A DNA stretch of 64,000 nucleotides from CAZIVP01 sp964542915 (GTDB taxonomy: Bacteria; Calditrichota; Calditrichia; Calditrichales; Calditrichaceae), in assembly GCA_964542915.1 (NCBI GenBank), contig CAZIVP010000014.1, positions 37,421-101,420 on the forward strand, in the 5' to 3' direction. Each line of letters opens with the position of its first letter. The first letter of the stretch is position 1. The position numbers and the translations under genes are program-made. This document shows positions 15,744 to 24,339 of this stretch, one piece after another. The notes beneath the pieces are model-generated. The model had not been told where the DNA came from and made no database searches. It worked only from the letters and a program-made list of their open reading frames with translations.

Positions 15744-17099
15744 TTACTGTAACATCTCTTCGATTCGTTTCGGTAAATGGGCCTTTATCCACCGATGGTA
15801 ATCACCGTCATATCCCACCTGCCCGCAGCGTTGTTCCACACGGTTTTCGATTGCCTTCAATTTGTCGTTGGATAGCGGTGAGAGCCCCTTCAGTCGCTCG
15901 CTTATGGCTGATAATCGATCATCCACCCGTTGCTGAGCTGCATTGAAAATTTCTTCATAATCTTCATCCCGCCATGCCAGATACTGATCGACGATGTTTT
16001 CCGAGACCTGGCGACTATGGAATTGCGATTGGCGAATATTGCCGCGGCCCGTAACCGCATTGCCCAGGGCATACACATTATCGTAACCTCTAATTTTACC
16101 GGTTTGAACATTTTCCACATCATAGATTTCACCCCGCAATTGCAGTCCGGGAATTTTCTCAGGTACGCTGCCGATTGCTGAGATGATCATCGGACTATGA
16201 ACCGTTTCTTCCGTTCCGTCGATGACCACAAATCGCTCGCCTTTTTTTTGAACCTTTTTAAACACAATACCCTTCAGGCGTCCGTTTTCTTCGATGTATC
16301 GAACCGGTTGACGTTCGGTTTTTAATCGGAAGAGAAATTTTTCCTGCAATTTGGCTACTATTTTTTCGCGGCCCGCCAGATGCTTTTCGATCTCTTCCGG
16401 CGATGCCTCATCGGGGATGACGTTGAGCGGCATGTCGCGCAGCTCGTGGCGCGTATATAGCGTACTGCCTTTTATCCCCAATGAATCCATTGTAAAGCCT
16501 TGTTCCTGCAAGCAACGCGCCAGTCCTTTTTTTTCAAGGGTAAATACATCGAACTCTTTACCCTTTTGTTGCAGCGCCAGGCGCACGGTTTCCACCATCA
16601 CAATCTTCGCCACATCCAGCGAAGCAAGGCCGCCGCCGATGATAATAGCGTCGTCCTGAATTTTGAAATTGGGATCCTTGTAAGCGGGATCATGGTTGTA
16701 GTTAAACCACTGCACAAACGGATTCTGGTAATAGAATCCGTTATTAAGAAAACGTTCGATGCCGTCAATGGGAAGCGGGCGGTCGCTCCAGGCGCCCGTT
16801 GCGATTAAAACAGCGGAGAAACCCCACTCATCCAACGCTTCCTGTAACTGAATATCGCGTCCCAGTTTTGTATTCGGTACAAAACGGACCAATGGCAGAT
16901 TCAGTTTTTCGTCGATCATTTTTTCCTGACGGTCCCGAAGTTTTTCATGCCACTTGGGCAGGCCGCTTTCCAGCTTTCCATAGGGTAACGGATTTTGTTC
17001 GAAGACGACCGTATGTATGCCTTGTTTGCTTAATTCGGCGGCCGCTTCGGAGCCGGCTACCGATCCTCCGAAAATCGCTATGCACAATCCCGGTTCCAT
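15744..17099 (-). CDS. Ferredoxin-NADP reductase / adrenodoxin-reductase-like FAD enzyme
   Basis: A 451-residue flavoprotein resembling adrenodoxin reductase and the small subunit of glutamate synthase. FAD loop FGGSVAGSEAA at 10-20 (the usual second glycine is serine), ATG box VLIATGAWSDRPLPIDG, and a second nucleotide motif IIIGGGLASLDVAKI for NADP. The C-terminal AIGSVPEKIPG and YALGNAVTGRGNIRQS segments match the reductase family. Residues about 405-451 form an extra helical tail. No partner subunit is next to it, so it may transfer electrons between NADPH and a ferredoxin. The SUI1-like gene follows 23 bases downstream. Confidence 0.82.
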   Translation of the reverse strand: MEPGLCIAIFGGSVAGSEAAAELSKQGIHTVVFEQNPLPYGKLESGLPKWHEKLRDRQEKMIDEKLNLPLVRFVPNTKLGRDIQLQEALDEWGFSAVLIATGAWSDRPLPIDGIERFLNNGFYYQNPFVQWFNYNHDPAYKDPNFKIQDDAIIIGGGLASLDVAKIVMVETVRLALQQKGKEFDVFTLEKKGLARCLQEQGFTMDSLGIKGSTLYTRHELRDMPLNVIPDEASPEEIEKHLAGREKIVAKLQEKFLFRLKTERQPVRYIEENGRLKGIVFKKVQKKGERFVVIDGTEETVHSPMIISAIGSVPEKIPGLQLRGEIYDVENVQTGKIRGYDNVYALGNAVTGRGNIRQSQFHSRQVSENIVDQYLAWRDEDYEEIFNAAQQRVDDRLSAISERLKGLSPLSNDKLKAIENRVEQRCGQVGYDGDYHRWIKAHLPKRIEEMLQ

Positions 17100-17122
17100 T
17101 ATGTTAACTCCTGAAATCCATA

Positions 17123-18562
17123 TTACTTTGAGAGTACCTTAAATTGCATCCGCCAGTCCCACTGATCAAAGTATAAGTTGCCGCCGTTCCATTCCACTTC
17201 GCCGCGCTGGGAGTCCACTGTTTCGGAGCGGTAATGCTCTTTGGCCGGTATAAATGGCTGGCTGTAGGCATCATTGAAAATTAAACGATAGCTATCCATG
17301 CCGGATAAATAAAACCACTTCAATTCCGGATCGTCGCTATCACGCATGCCGTAAGTAATATCCATCGGCATCCAACCGTATGGTTCAAAATAGATCATAC
17401 CCCAATCGTGCATGGTATCGTCCGGCGGTTTAAATTCCCAGCCCGACTGCCAGCGCGCGGGGATACCGTTCAACCGGCAGAGCGTTATGAACATCATGGT
17501 TTGAATGCCGCAGTCGCCGTGACGATTTTCATATGGATACATACTTAAACTGCGGATGGTCGAATACTCTCTTGCCGACGCCCAGGGTATGTTGGCGTCA
17601 ACCCATTCAAACAGTTTTTGCGCTTTGCGGTAAGGATTTTGTTCACCGCCCAGTATGCGCCCGGATAGTTTCCGAAGTTCGGGGGTGAAAACAATATGCG
17701 GCGGTTCTTCCTTAAGATATGGTTTAAGGGTAGGATCGCTTGCATCGACGGCGGTTATCTTTTCAGGTTCGATTGGGATATAACTGCCGTAGGCGGTGTA
17801 GGCATACCGGACCTGAAAACGTGTGGCTTTGCCCGCCTGCGCTTTTTTCTCAAAATAGACGGTTCGTTGCAAAGCTTTATTGGGCGCCAATTGATGCCAT
17901 TCGGGCTCCGATGATAGTAACTCGATATCCGTTTGACGTTGCGGGATTTCCCGCGGAAAGGGAATCCAGCATCGGATGGTTTCACCCGCGGGAACCGCGT
18001 CGGATTTTACTTCGAGTTGGTAATCAATTTGTAACCGAACCGGTTTCACATAACGTTGCCCGCTCTCTTTAACCGTTTGTATAACGGACTTTATGTGGCC
18101 GTCCAAATCGAAGGCCTCGTCTTGCGGTTCGTCTTTATGATGCGCCTTCCAGATAGCGCGGCACTCGGAATCAATCCTGAAAAGATTACGCGCCGCATAT
18201 TTAAAATAACGTTTTTCGCCATTGATCATACGATACTCGAGCGCACGGCTTTCTTCCCATTTTCGTAATTGTTGATCATCCACATCCGGAATATATTGTT
18301 TGATAAATGCGATCACTTCATCCTGCGTGGCGGTGAAGTCTTTTTTAATCCGCTCCATGCGTTCCAGTTCGAATGTGAGCTTTTTTTGCTCTTCCATGGA
18401 TAAATCTTCCTTCTCCAGCTTTTGTTGGATTTGTTCCTTTGCCTGAGAGAACCGGCCTTGAGCGATCAGTGTTTTATAATCATCCGCTCCGGCCCGGCTG
18501 CAATTGGTCACGGAAAAAAGCATCGCAGCCGATAATACAATGTAAAAAAACATCTTGTTCAT
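17123..18562 (-). CDS. Exported transglutaminase-like protein (probable lipoprotein)
   Basis: A 479-residue protein with a transglutaminase-core domain near the C-terminus. The cysteine-protease-like triad is visible: C351 (RHGDCGIQTMMF), H385 (MHDWGMIYF) and D401 (WMPMDITYG). The N-terminus is a signal sequence ending FSVTNC21, which looks like a lipobox but has Asn in place of the usual Gly/Ala before the cysteine. Residues 25-110 are helical and charged, and 180-260 are strand-rich. Similar proteins act as proteases or cross-link enzymes at the cell surface, substrate unknown. It precedes the reductase gene by 23 bases, same strand. Confidence 0.82.
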   Translation of the reverse strand: MNKMFFYIVLSAAMLFSVTNCSRAGADDYKTLIAQGRFSQAKEQIQQKLEKEDLSMEEQKKLTFELERMERIKKDFTATQDEVIAFIKQYIPDVDDQQLRKWEESRALEYRMINGEKRYFKYAARNLFRIDSECRAIWKAHHKDEPQDEAFDLDGHIKSVIQTVKESGQRYVKPVRLQIDYQLEVKSDAVPAGETIRCWIPFPREIPQRQTDIELLSSEPEWHQLAPNKALQRTVYFEKKAQAGKATRFQVRYAYTAYGSYIPIEPEKITAVDASDPTLKPYLKEEPPHIVFTPELRKLSGRILGGEQNPYRKAQKLFEWVDANIPWASAREYSTIRSLSMYPYENRHGDCGIQTMMFITLCRLNGIPARWQSGWEFKPPDDTMHDWGMIYFEPYGWMPMDITYGMRDSDDPELKWFYLSGMDSYRLIFNDAYSQPFIPAKEHYRSETVDSQRGEVEWNGGNLYFDQWDWRMQFKVLSK

Positions 18563-18605
18563 ACCAATTACCTCGTCATCAACTATTTAATAGACCTACA
18601 TGCTA

Positions 18606-19193
18606 TCACTCAATCCATTGCCCAATCAAAACTTCGTCCAGGGCACGCTTGGGTACATGGTGCGTGTCCCGGTTATCGCGCCAATATTCGATCGAGCCGT
18701 TCGCGTCCTTCGCTTCCAGTACGACCTTCTCGGCCGGTCTGCCCAGAGCGATCACAAGCCTTATATTTAAATGATCGTTTATTTGAAGGATTCGCTTTAG
18801 CTGATCCCGTTTGACCGACCCGATGATACAACTCCCGACATCCCTTTCGGCGGCGGCCAGCATAATGGTTTGGGCGGCAATGCCATGGTCGCAGTCCAGC
18901 TCTTTGAGTGTTATGGCGGTATCCTGGAGAATCACAATATAGGCGGCCGGACGTTTACCGGCGGACGGCCCCGCCCAGTCGTTCAAATAACCGGCCCAGG
19001 CCAGACATTCAAAAATTTGCTGATTCAACGCGCGCTGGTTGCAAATCATATATTTGAGCGGCTGGAGATTGGCAGCCGACGGCGTTTGGCGCGCCAAATC
19101 CACCCATTCCTTTAACCATGCTCCTGGAATGGATACATGCTCCAGATAGCGCCGGACGCTCCGGGTTTTCAGTACCAATTCCTTTAACATCAT
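18606..19193 (-). CDS. Nitroreductase-family protein
   Basis: A 195-residue flavin enzyme of the nitroreductase fold. It shows the N-terminal TRSVRRY phosphate-binding segment, QTPSAANLQPLKYMI, the central DHGIAAQTIMLAAAERDVGSC block and the ALGRPAEK C-terminal strand. Substrates of the family range from nitroaromatics and quinones to iodotyrosine; none can be chosen here. Two tandem ATG codons occur at 19193 and 19190. The gene lies 43 bases upstream of the transglutaminase gene, and the terminator at 19273-19306 separates it from the FG-GAP gene. Confidence 0.85.
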   Translation of the reverse strand: MMLKELVLKTRSVRRYLEHVSIPGAWLKEWVDLARQTPSAANLQPLKYMICNQRALNQQIFECLAWAGYLNDWAGPSAGKRPAAYIVILQDTAITLKELDCDHGIAAQTIMLAAAERDVGSCIIGSVKRDQLKRILQINDHLNIRLVIALGRPAEKVVLEAKDANGSIEYWRDNRDTHHVPKRALDEVLIGQWIE

Positions 19194-19272
19194 AATTCCG
19201 ATACGGGGATTTGCGGTCTCTTCTCATTTAACGATTGCGTTCAAAATTACAAACAGAACGGTTTGAATCAAA

Positions 19273-19306
19273 AAAAAGCGCACGGTTTTAATTGCGTGCG
19301 CTTTTT
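19273..19306 (-). terminator. Rho-independent terminator after the FG-GAP/ASPIC gene
   Basis: A 12-base stem, AAAAAGCGCACG pairing with CGTGCGCTTTTT around a 10-base loop, with A and T runs on both sides, so it can work in both directions. It lies 34 bases past the minus-strand stop at 19340. Confidence 0.85.
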
Positions 19307-19339
19307 ACGTATTAATCGTCTATGGTATGTCTGCACGAA

Positions 19340-22012
19340 TTAACGTAACAGAATCATTTTGCGGCTTTGCGTCTGCTTATCCGTGCTTAAACGGTAGATA
19401 TACACACCGCTTGGCATATCATTCGCCTGCCATTCTACGCGGTGTTGGCCGGCCTCTTGATTGCCGGAAACAAGCGTCGCTATCTTTTTACCATTGAGGT
19501 CGTAGACGGCCAGCTCCACTTCTGAGTATTCCGGCAACTGGTAACGGATAGACGTGTACGGATTGAACGGATTGGGATAATTGGCCATAAGGTTAACGTT
19601 TTGGATGACCGTTTTCGGTTGTGCCTCCACCACATTATGAATCGTTTGCTCCCCGCTGAAATCCACGTCGATTAGCCGATAATAGTAGGTTTGCCCGTTA
19701 CGAACGTCCTCATCGACAAAGCGGTATTGCGTTTCATCGCTGCTATTGCCGCGCCCTTTTAAAGCGCTGTGTGTTTTATATGACACGATGGTTTTAAAAT
19801 CCTGAGACGTTTGCCGGGCCCGCTGTATGATGAAGCCCATATTTTCCACTTCCGAGGCGGTTTTCCAACTTAGGGTTACCTGTTGATCTCCGGATGCGGC
19901 CTGGAAGGATACCAATTGTACGGGCAGAGAATTATCGTTGGAATTGGAAGCGACGGCGTATTCGGAAAAAGACGTTTGACCTGTCGTGTAAAGCGTATTT
20001 CCGATACGTTCCGTGTCCAGAGCCGTCCAGGGATCGGAGCTCGAGGCGCGTTTGACGATGAGCAATTTATCCGCATCGTTTATACCGCCCATGCCGGAGA
20101 TATCAACATATACAGATGCCGTGAAGTTGCCGCTCAAACCACTTTCGCTCACGGTCCAGTAGCGATCGGGCGAAACCACATTGGGCGTTACGGTTGTACC
20201 GTCGGGCGACGTTGCGGAGCCGCTGAATCCGTTGTTGCCCGGATCGCTGTCGGTGCGTTGAACCGTTAACGTACCGCCGTCGGAATCGGAATTTGCGGTG
20301 AGTTCCACTGAACCGCCGGTGTTACCGAAGAGATACATGAAGGTTTGATTGGGGATGACATCTGAAGTAACATTTAAATCCCCTTCTTTAAAGATCATAA
20401 TTTTATCGGTAGGAATATCTGTATATGTATTCGTTGATTTGGTTGCACCGCCTGATGAATTAAACCACCTAACATAAACACTATCTATTTTGGAAGCCGT
20501 ACCCAGACCAAAATGTGCTCTCAGATCATTTTGTCCTCCTCCGCCAGTTTGGCCTGAAATTTCACGAAGTTGTGTTGTAGACCCGTTTTGTTCCGGGATA
20601 TCAGCTACAACGTAAATCCTTGAACCTAACGCATGAGTATTTGTGGAACCGCTGCCTCGTATCTTCACCATTGTAAACCCATTAGAACTGGCAGCGCTGT
20701 TCATATACAATAATGGTTCGGCGTCTCTGGCGGTAACCATATCGAGGAATCCATCGTTGTCAATATCTGCAAAGGCAACGCCGCGTCCATCAAAATTATT
20801 ACCCGTTGAAGGATCAAGATAGTTTTGCGCTGTTGTAAAAGTATAGTTGCTCGAAGCTCCATCATTAGTGTATAATGTGGCAGGAATATTTGTTTGTTGA
20901 TTATCGGGACGATTTGTTACGAATATATCAAGGTCGCCGTCGTTATCGATATCGCCCCATGCACTGCTCACAGCTTCATAAGCATCCGAGACAATACCCC
21001 CGATACCTTTTACAGAATCAAATGCAGCTGTTGAAGTTGTGCTTTCATTTCGATAGAGATAATTGTAATGAACATTGCCGTCAATCATATTACAGGCATA
21101 CAAGTCCATATCGCCGTCATTGTCGTAATCGCCCCAACTGCATGATAGAAAACTGGTTTGAGTAGGTTGCATAGTGCCTGGCGTAACCTCGTCAAACTCT
21201 TCGGTTGAAGGATTATTTTCCCAGAGTTTATTTGCTACAGCGCCGCCGCCGCCACAATTGAATATATCCTGGTATCCGTCATTATTATAATCCGTCCAGC
21301 CGAATCCACTTCCAAATGTGCGATATGGTGCATCACTCTGTGAAGTACCCGTTTCTACAATGCGTCCAATATCAGATTCTGTAAGTTCCGTAAATGTTCC
21401 ATCACCGTCGTTACCATAAAACGTGTTATTACCTTTTACTTCGCCAAACATCGTAATTCTGCCATTATCAATATAAACATCGGGGTATCCGTCATTATTA
21501 CGATCGCCGAATCCCACATGGCGTGAATCTTCCGTCTGGGTTACAATATCCCCATAACTGCTGTTTCCTGTTTGATCGTTAAATCCACCACTACCATCAT
21601 TCATATAAAGATTATTTTCGGGAGGCGAGGCGCCTTGACCAGCTTGGGCGGCGGCAACATATAAATCCAGATATCCATCATTATCAACATCAGCCCAGGA
21701 AGCAGTTCCCGAGGTAAACTCATCATCGGTCATTCCCGATATGGTCGTTTGACTGAGCGAGCCATTCGAATTCAAATATAGGTAATTGACATAACTAGCA
21801 CCGATGCTATCATTCCCTCTTGTTACGTATAAATCCACCCAACCATCGGTGTTGTAATCTGCAAATGCAACGCCCTGTGACATATCGGAACTTGCTTCCG
21901 GTAAAACACTTGGCGCATCAAATGGATCTTGCGGTAACACTTTTTCTGTATAAGTTAGTTGTAATAGTATAAGAAAAAAAAGAGAGAGTAAGCCGTACCG
22001 TTTAATTCTCAT
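19340..22012 (-). CDS. Secreted FG-GAP/VCBS and ASPIC/UnbV repeat protein with type IX-like sorting domain
   Basis: An 890-residue surface protein. After a signal peptide it carries seven VCBS/FG-GAP repeats with calcium-binding motifs such as DYNTDGWVD, DVDNDGYLD, DRNNDGYPD, DYNNDGYQD, DYDNDGDMD, DIDNDGDLD and DIDNDGFLD, predicting a beta-propeller. An ASPIC/UnbV domain follows (about 470-560, LRAHFGLGTASKIDSVYVRW), then Ig-like parts and a C-terminal domain of about 85 residues with NYPNPFNPYTSIRYQLP, VYDLNGKKI and GVYIYRL, the pattern of type IX secretion sorting tags. AAGGAGG lies six bases before the ATG. It probably binds ligands or cells outside. No secretion-system genes are nearby. 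Confidence 0.87.
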   Translation of the reverse strand: MRIKRYGLLSLFFLILLQLTYTEKVLPQDPFDAPSVLPEASSDMSQGVAFADYNTDGWVDLYVTRGNDSIGASYVNYLYLNSNGSLSQTTISGMTDDEFTSGTASWADVDNDGYLDLYVAAAQAGQGASPPENNLYMNDGSGGFNDQTGNSSYGDIVTQTEDSRHVGFGDRNNDGYPDVYIDNGRITMFGEVKGNNTFYGNDGDGTFTELTESDIGRIVETGTSQSDAPYRTFGSGFGWTDYNNDGYQDIFNCGGGGAVANKLWENNPSTEEFDEVTPGTMQPTQTSFLSCSWGDYDNDGDMDLYACNMIDGNVHYNYLYRNESTTSTAAFDSVKGIGGIVSDAYEAVSSAWGDIDNDGDLDIFVTNRPDNQQTNIPATLYTNDGASSNYTFTTAQNYLDPSTGNNFDGRGVAFADIDNDGFLDMVTARDAEPLLYMNSAASSNGFTMVKIRGSGSTNTHALGSRIYVVADIPEQNGSTTQLREISGQTGGGGQNDLRAHFGLGTASKIDSVYVRWFNSSGGATKSTNTYTDIPTDKIMIFKEGDLNVTSDVIPNQTFMYLFGNTGGSVELTANSDSDGGTLTVQRTDSDPGNNGFSGSATSPDGTTVTPNVVSPDRYWTVSESGLSGNFTASVYVDISGMGGINDADKLLIVKRASSSDPWTALDTERIGNTLYTTGQTSFSEYAVASNSNDNSLPVQLVSFQAASGDQQVTLSWKTASEVENMGFIIQRARQTSQDFKTIVSYKTHSALKGRGNSSDETQYRFVDEDVRNGQTYYYRLIDVDFSGEQTIHNVVEAQPKTVIQNVNLMANYPNPFNPYTSIRYQLPEYSEVELAVYDLNGKKIATLVSGNQEAGQHRVEWQANDMPSGVYIYRLSTDKQTQSRKMILLR

Positions 22013-22169
22013 TTCTTGCCTCCTTTTGAATAAATATCAAGCGCTTTCTAACGGCTAAATAAATCGAGTTAGGTCGTCGTCGTTTGATATTAAATTCTAA
22101 AATAAATCGATGTTCTATTATGACATATACCACATTAGCCGTCTTAAAAAACACACATTATTTGACGGT

Positions 22170-22937
22170 TTATAGAAACCTACTTAGCTCCCGGCAAAAA
22201 GCATCGGGTTGCTCGGCGTGCAGCCAATGGGTGGCGCCTTCCACCGTTGCTATCTCGGCCTGCGGAAAGAGATTTCTTATGGAATCCGTATCCTCGTCTT
22301 TGATATAGTCGGAACGGCCGCCGCGAACAAATAAGGTGGGTTTGTTGAAGGTATGATCGGAGGTTATGGCTTTAAAGACAGCGGTCAAGTTGGCGCGCAC
22401 CGCAGGCAGATTGATTTTCCAGTAAAAGCCGTTATCATCCCCCCGCGCCAGGTTTTTTAGAAGAAATTGCCGTACCGCCGTATGGGGAATATCCTGTTTC
22501 AAAGTGTCATCAGCATCGCTACGGGATTGTAGTTTTTCTAAATTTAGTTTGCTCAACACCTCGATAAAGTGTTCGAATAATGGATGATGCTCGTAAGCTT
22601 TCGGCGCGATATCCACCACGACCAACTTCGAAACATTCTCCTCATGCTCGAGGGCATAACGCATGGCCACTTTACCGCCCAGGGAGTGGCCGATTAATTT
22701 GACCGGTGCAATCGCTTTTTCTTCTATGAACTGGTGCAAATCCGCGCATAAAACGTCATAATTAAATGCTTCGCTGTGAAAAGAGAGGCCGTGGTTACGC
22801 TGATCAAGCGCATAGACGCAATGTTTTTGGCCGATCCGATCCGCCATGGATTTCCAGTTATCGGACATTCCAAACAATCCGTGCAGCACCACAACAGGCT
22901 CCTCTCCGTTGCAAAAGCGACGGAAGTGTAAAGGCAT
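22170..22937 (-). CDS. Alpha/beta hydrolase, YbfF-like esterase
   Basis: A 255-residue alpha/beta hydrolase. Oxyanion segment LHGLFGMSDNW (18-28), DQRNHGLS (45-52), nucleophile elbow GHSLGG with S85, acid D210 (RGGRSDYI) and base H237 (GATHWLHAEQP), so the triad is complete. The DQRNHG and GHSLGGK motifs match E. coli YbfF and related acyl-CoA or short-chain esterases; the real substrate is unknown. AAGGAG is eight bases before the ATG. It stands alone between the FG-GAP gene and the divergent antiporter. Confidence 0.87.
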   Translation of the reverse strand: MPLHFRRFCNGEEPVVVLHGLFGMSDNWKSMADRIGQKHCVYALDQRNHGLSFHSEAFNYDVLCADLHQFIEEKAIAPVKLIGHSLGGKVAMRYALEHEENVSKLVVVDIAPKAYEHHPLFEHFIEVLSKLNLEKLQSRSDADDTLKQDIPHTAVRQFLLKNLARGDDNGFYWKINLPAVRANLTAVFKAITSDHTFNKPTLFVRGGRSDYIKDEDTDSIRNLFPQAEIATVEGATHWLHAEQPDAFCRELSRFL

Positions 22938-23113
22938 GGTCCGTGCTCCTTATGTTGTTTTAAACAAGATAATCCGTTAATTTACCGGCGCTTAATATGG
23001 TCAAACGATCCCTTAAAATCAAATCAAAGGCATAGGGGCGATACTTTATTTTTATTGCATAAATCGTTATAATCTTAACTTGTGTACTGATCATAAGCGG
23101 AAACGGAGCGCAA

Positions 23114-24043
23114 ATGGAAATAGCAATTGATAGCCTTGTTCTGATCATCAGCGTCGTTGGACTTTGGTGGGGCGCGGTTTGGGTTGTGGAATCGGCTTCT
23201 CGAATTGCACAAAAGCTCGGTATATCGGAGCTTGTTGTGGGTTTGACCGTAGTGGCATTCGGCACGTCGGCGCCCGAATTTTCCGTAACGCTTACGGCTG
23301 CTTTCAAAGATCAGGCTAATATCTCGGTGGGCAATGTGGTGGGCTCCAACATCTTTAATCTGGGATTCATACTGGGCGGTGTAGCGTTCCTGCGTACCAT
23401 CAGCACATCGAAAAAACTGGTCTTCCGCGACGGCGCCCTGCTCATAATAACCACTTTTCTGTTGCTGTTGTTTTTATACGATACGCGGCTTGGGTTTTGG
23501 GAAGGACTCGTTCTGATGTCCAGTCTTATCGGCTACCTGATTTTTCTATTTATTCGTCGGGAGAGACTTGAAGAAGAAGTGCCCAGGGGTAACTTTCGCT
23601 GGTATGACATACCTATGCTCTTAGGCGGTTTGGGGCTTATCCTCGGCGGCGGGCATTTTCTCGTGGAATCGGCTTCGTCGCTGGCAAAATATATCGGTAT
23701 CTCGGACTGGGTCATCGCCGTCACGATTGTCGCAGCAGGCACATCAGCGCCGGAACTGGCCACATCGCTGGTGGCGGTCATTAAAGGACGACACGGTATC
23801 TCGGCAGGCAACCTGATCGGAAGCGATCTGTTCAACCTGTTGGGCGTGCTGGGTCTGGCTTCTTTGCTTCGGCCCTTGCAAGTGGATCCGAGTTCGTATT
23901 ACGACCTGATTATGCTTTCTTCTCTGGTTATCGTTGTGGTCATCATGATGCGAACGGGCTGGCGTATTTCGCGCTGGGAAGGCGGCTTTCTCATTATTGT
24001 CAATCTGATCCGCTGGTTCATGAATTTTTACAACTGGCCCTGA
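23114..24043 (+). CDS. Calcium/sodium antiporter (YrbG-type CaCA family)
   Basis: A 309-residue inner-membrane exchanger with about ten helices in two inverted halves. Each half has the alpha-repeat that forms the ion site: VVAFGTSAPEFSVTLTAAF with SVGNVVGSNIFNLG in the first and IVAAGTSAPELATSLVAVI with SAGNLIGSDLFNLLG in the second. The conserved GTSAPE glutamates and GSN/GSD residues are present; the GSD variant in repeat two is common in bacterial members. The ATG is preceded by GGAG. It is a single-gene unit divergent from the esterase gene. Confidence 0.92.
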   Translation: MEIAIDSLVLIISVVGLWWGAVWVVESASRIAQKLGISELVVGLTVVAFGTSAPEFSVTLTAAFKDQANISVGNVVGSNIFNLGFILGGVAFLRTISTSKKLVFRDGALLIITTFLLLLFLYDTRLGFWEGLVLMSSLIGYLIFLFIRRERLEEEVPRGNFRWYDIPMLLGGLGLILGGGHFLVESASSLAKYIGISDWVIAVTIVAAGTSAPELATSLVAVIKGRHGISAGNLIGSDLFNLLGVLGLASLLRPLQVDPSSYYDLIMLSSLVIVVVIMMRTGWRISRWEGGFLIIVNLIRWFMNFYNWP

Positions 24044-24339
24044 TCCAAACCCCGATTTAATCGACGATCTTTCTTTTTATACCGACTTGTATCGATTAAA
24101 CCATGATTTATGGATATTGCAGAAATTAAATGGCCATAAAGAGGCTGCATGTTTGGCCCTTCCGGGCAACGTCTCGACGGTGTATCGTCGTCATTAAATA
24201 CTATGAATGGATAATAATTCGAATCATATTACAAACGGTGAATACCCGCTATTTCAAAAATCGCAACGGTTTATTGTGTTTAGAGACGACCCGACGGGTC
24301 GTCTCTAAACTACGGCACAAATACCTGTAATGGAAAACC
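24044..24339. other. Intergenic region between antiporter and secA stops
   Basis: About 296 bases between convergent genes. Apart from the long palindrome at 24278-24310 I see no gene or clear terminator; open frames are short and without ribosome sites. Confidence 0.6.
24278..24310. repeat. Perfect 16-bp palindrome (GTTTAGAGACG..CGTCTCTAAAC)
   Basis: GTTTAGAGACGACCCG and CGGGTCGTCTCTAAAC are exact reverse complements separated by one base. It lies 29 bases past the secA stop, but no T run follows on either strand, so it does not look like a simple intrinsic terminator. Palindromes of the form GTxxAGAGACG-n-CGTCTCTxxAC are a familiar class of dispersed repeat in cyanobacterial and Bacteroidota genomes, to my recollection. 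Confidence 0.7.

Noticed and set aside
22138..22167. CCGTC..GACGG stem after the hydrolase gene
   Set aside because: Five-pair stem with a loop of more than 20 bases; too weak.
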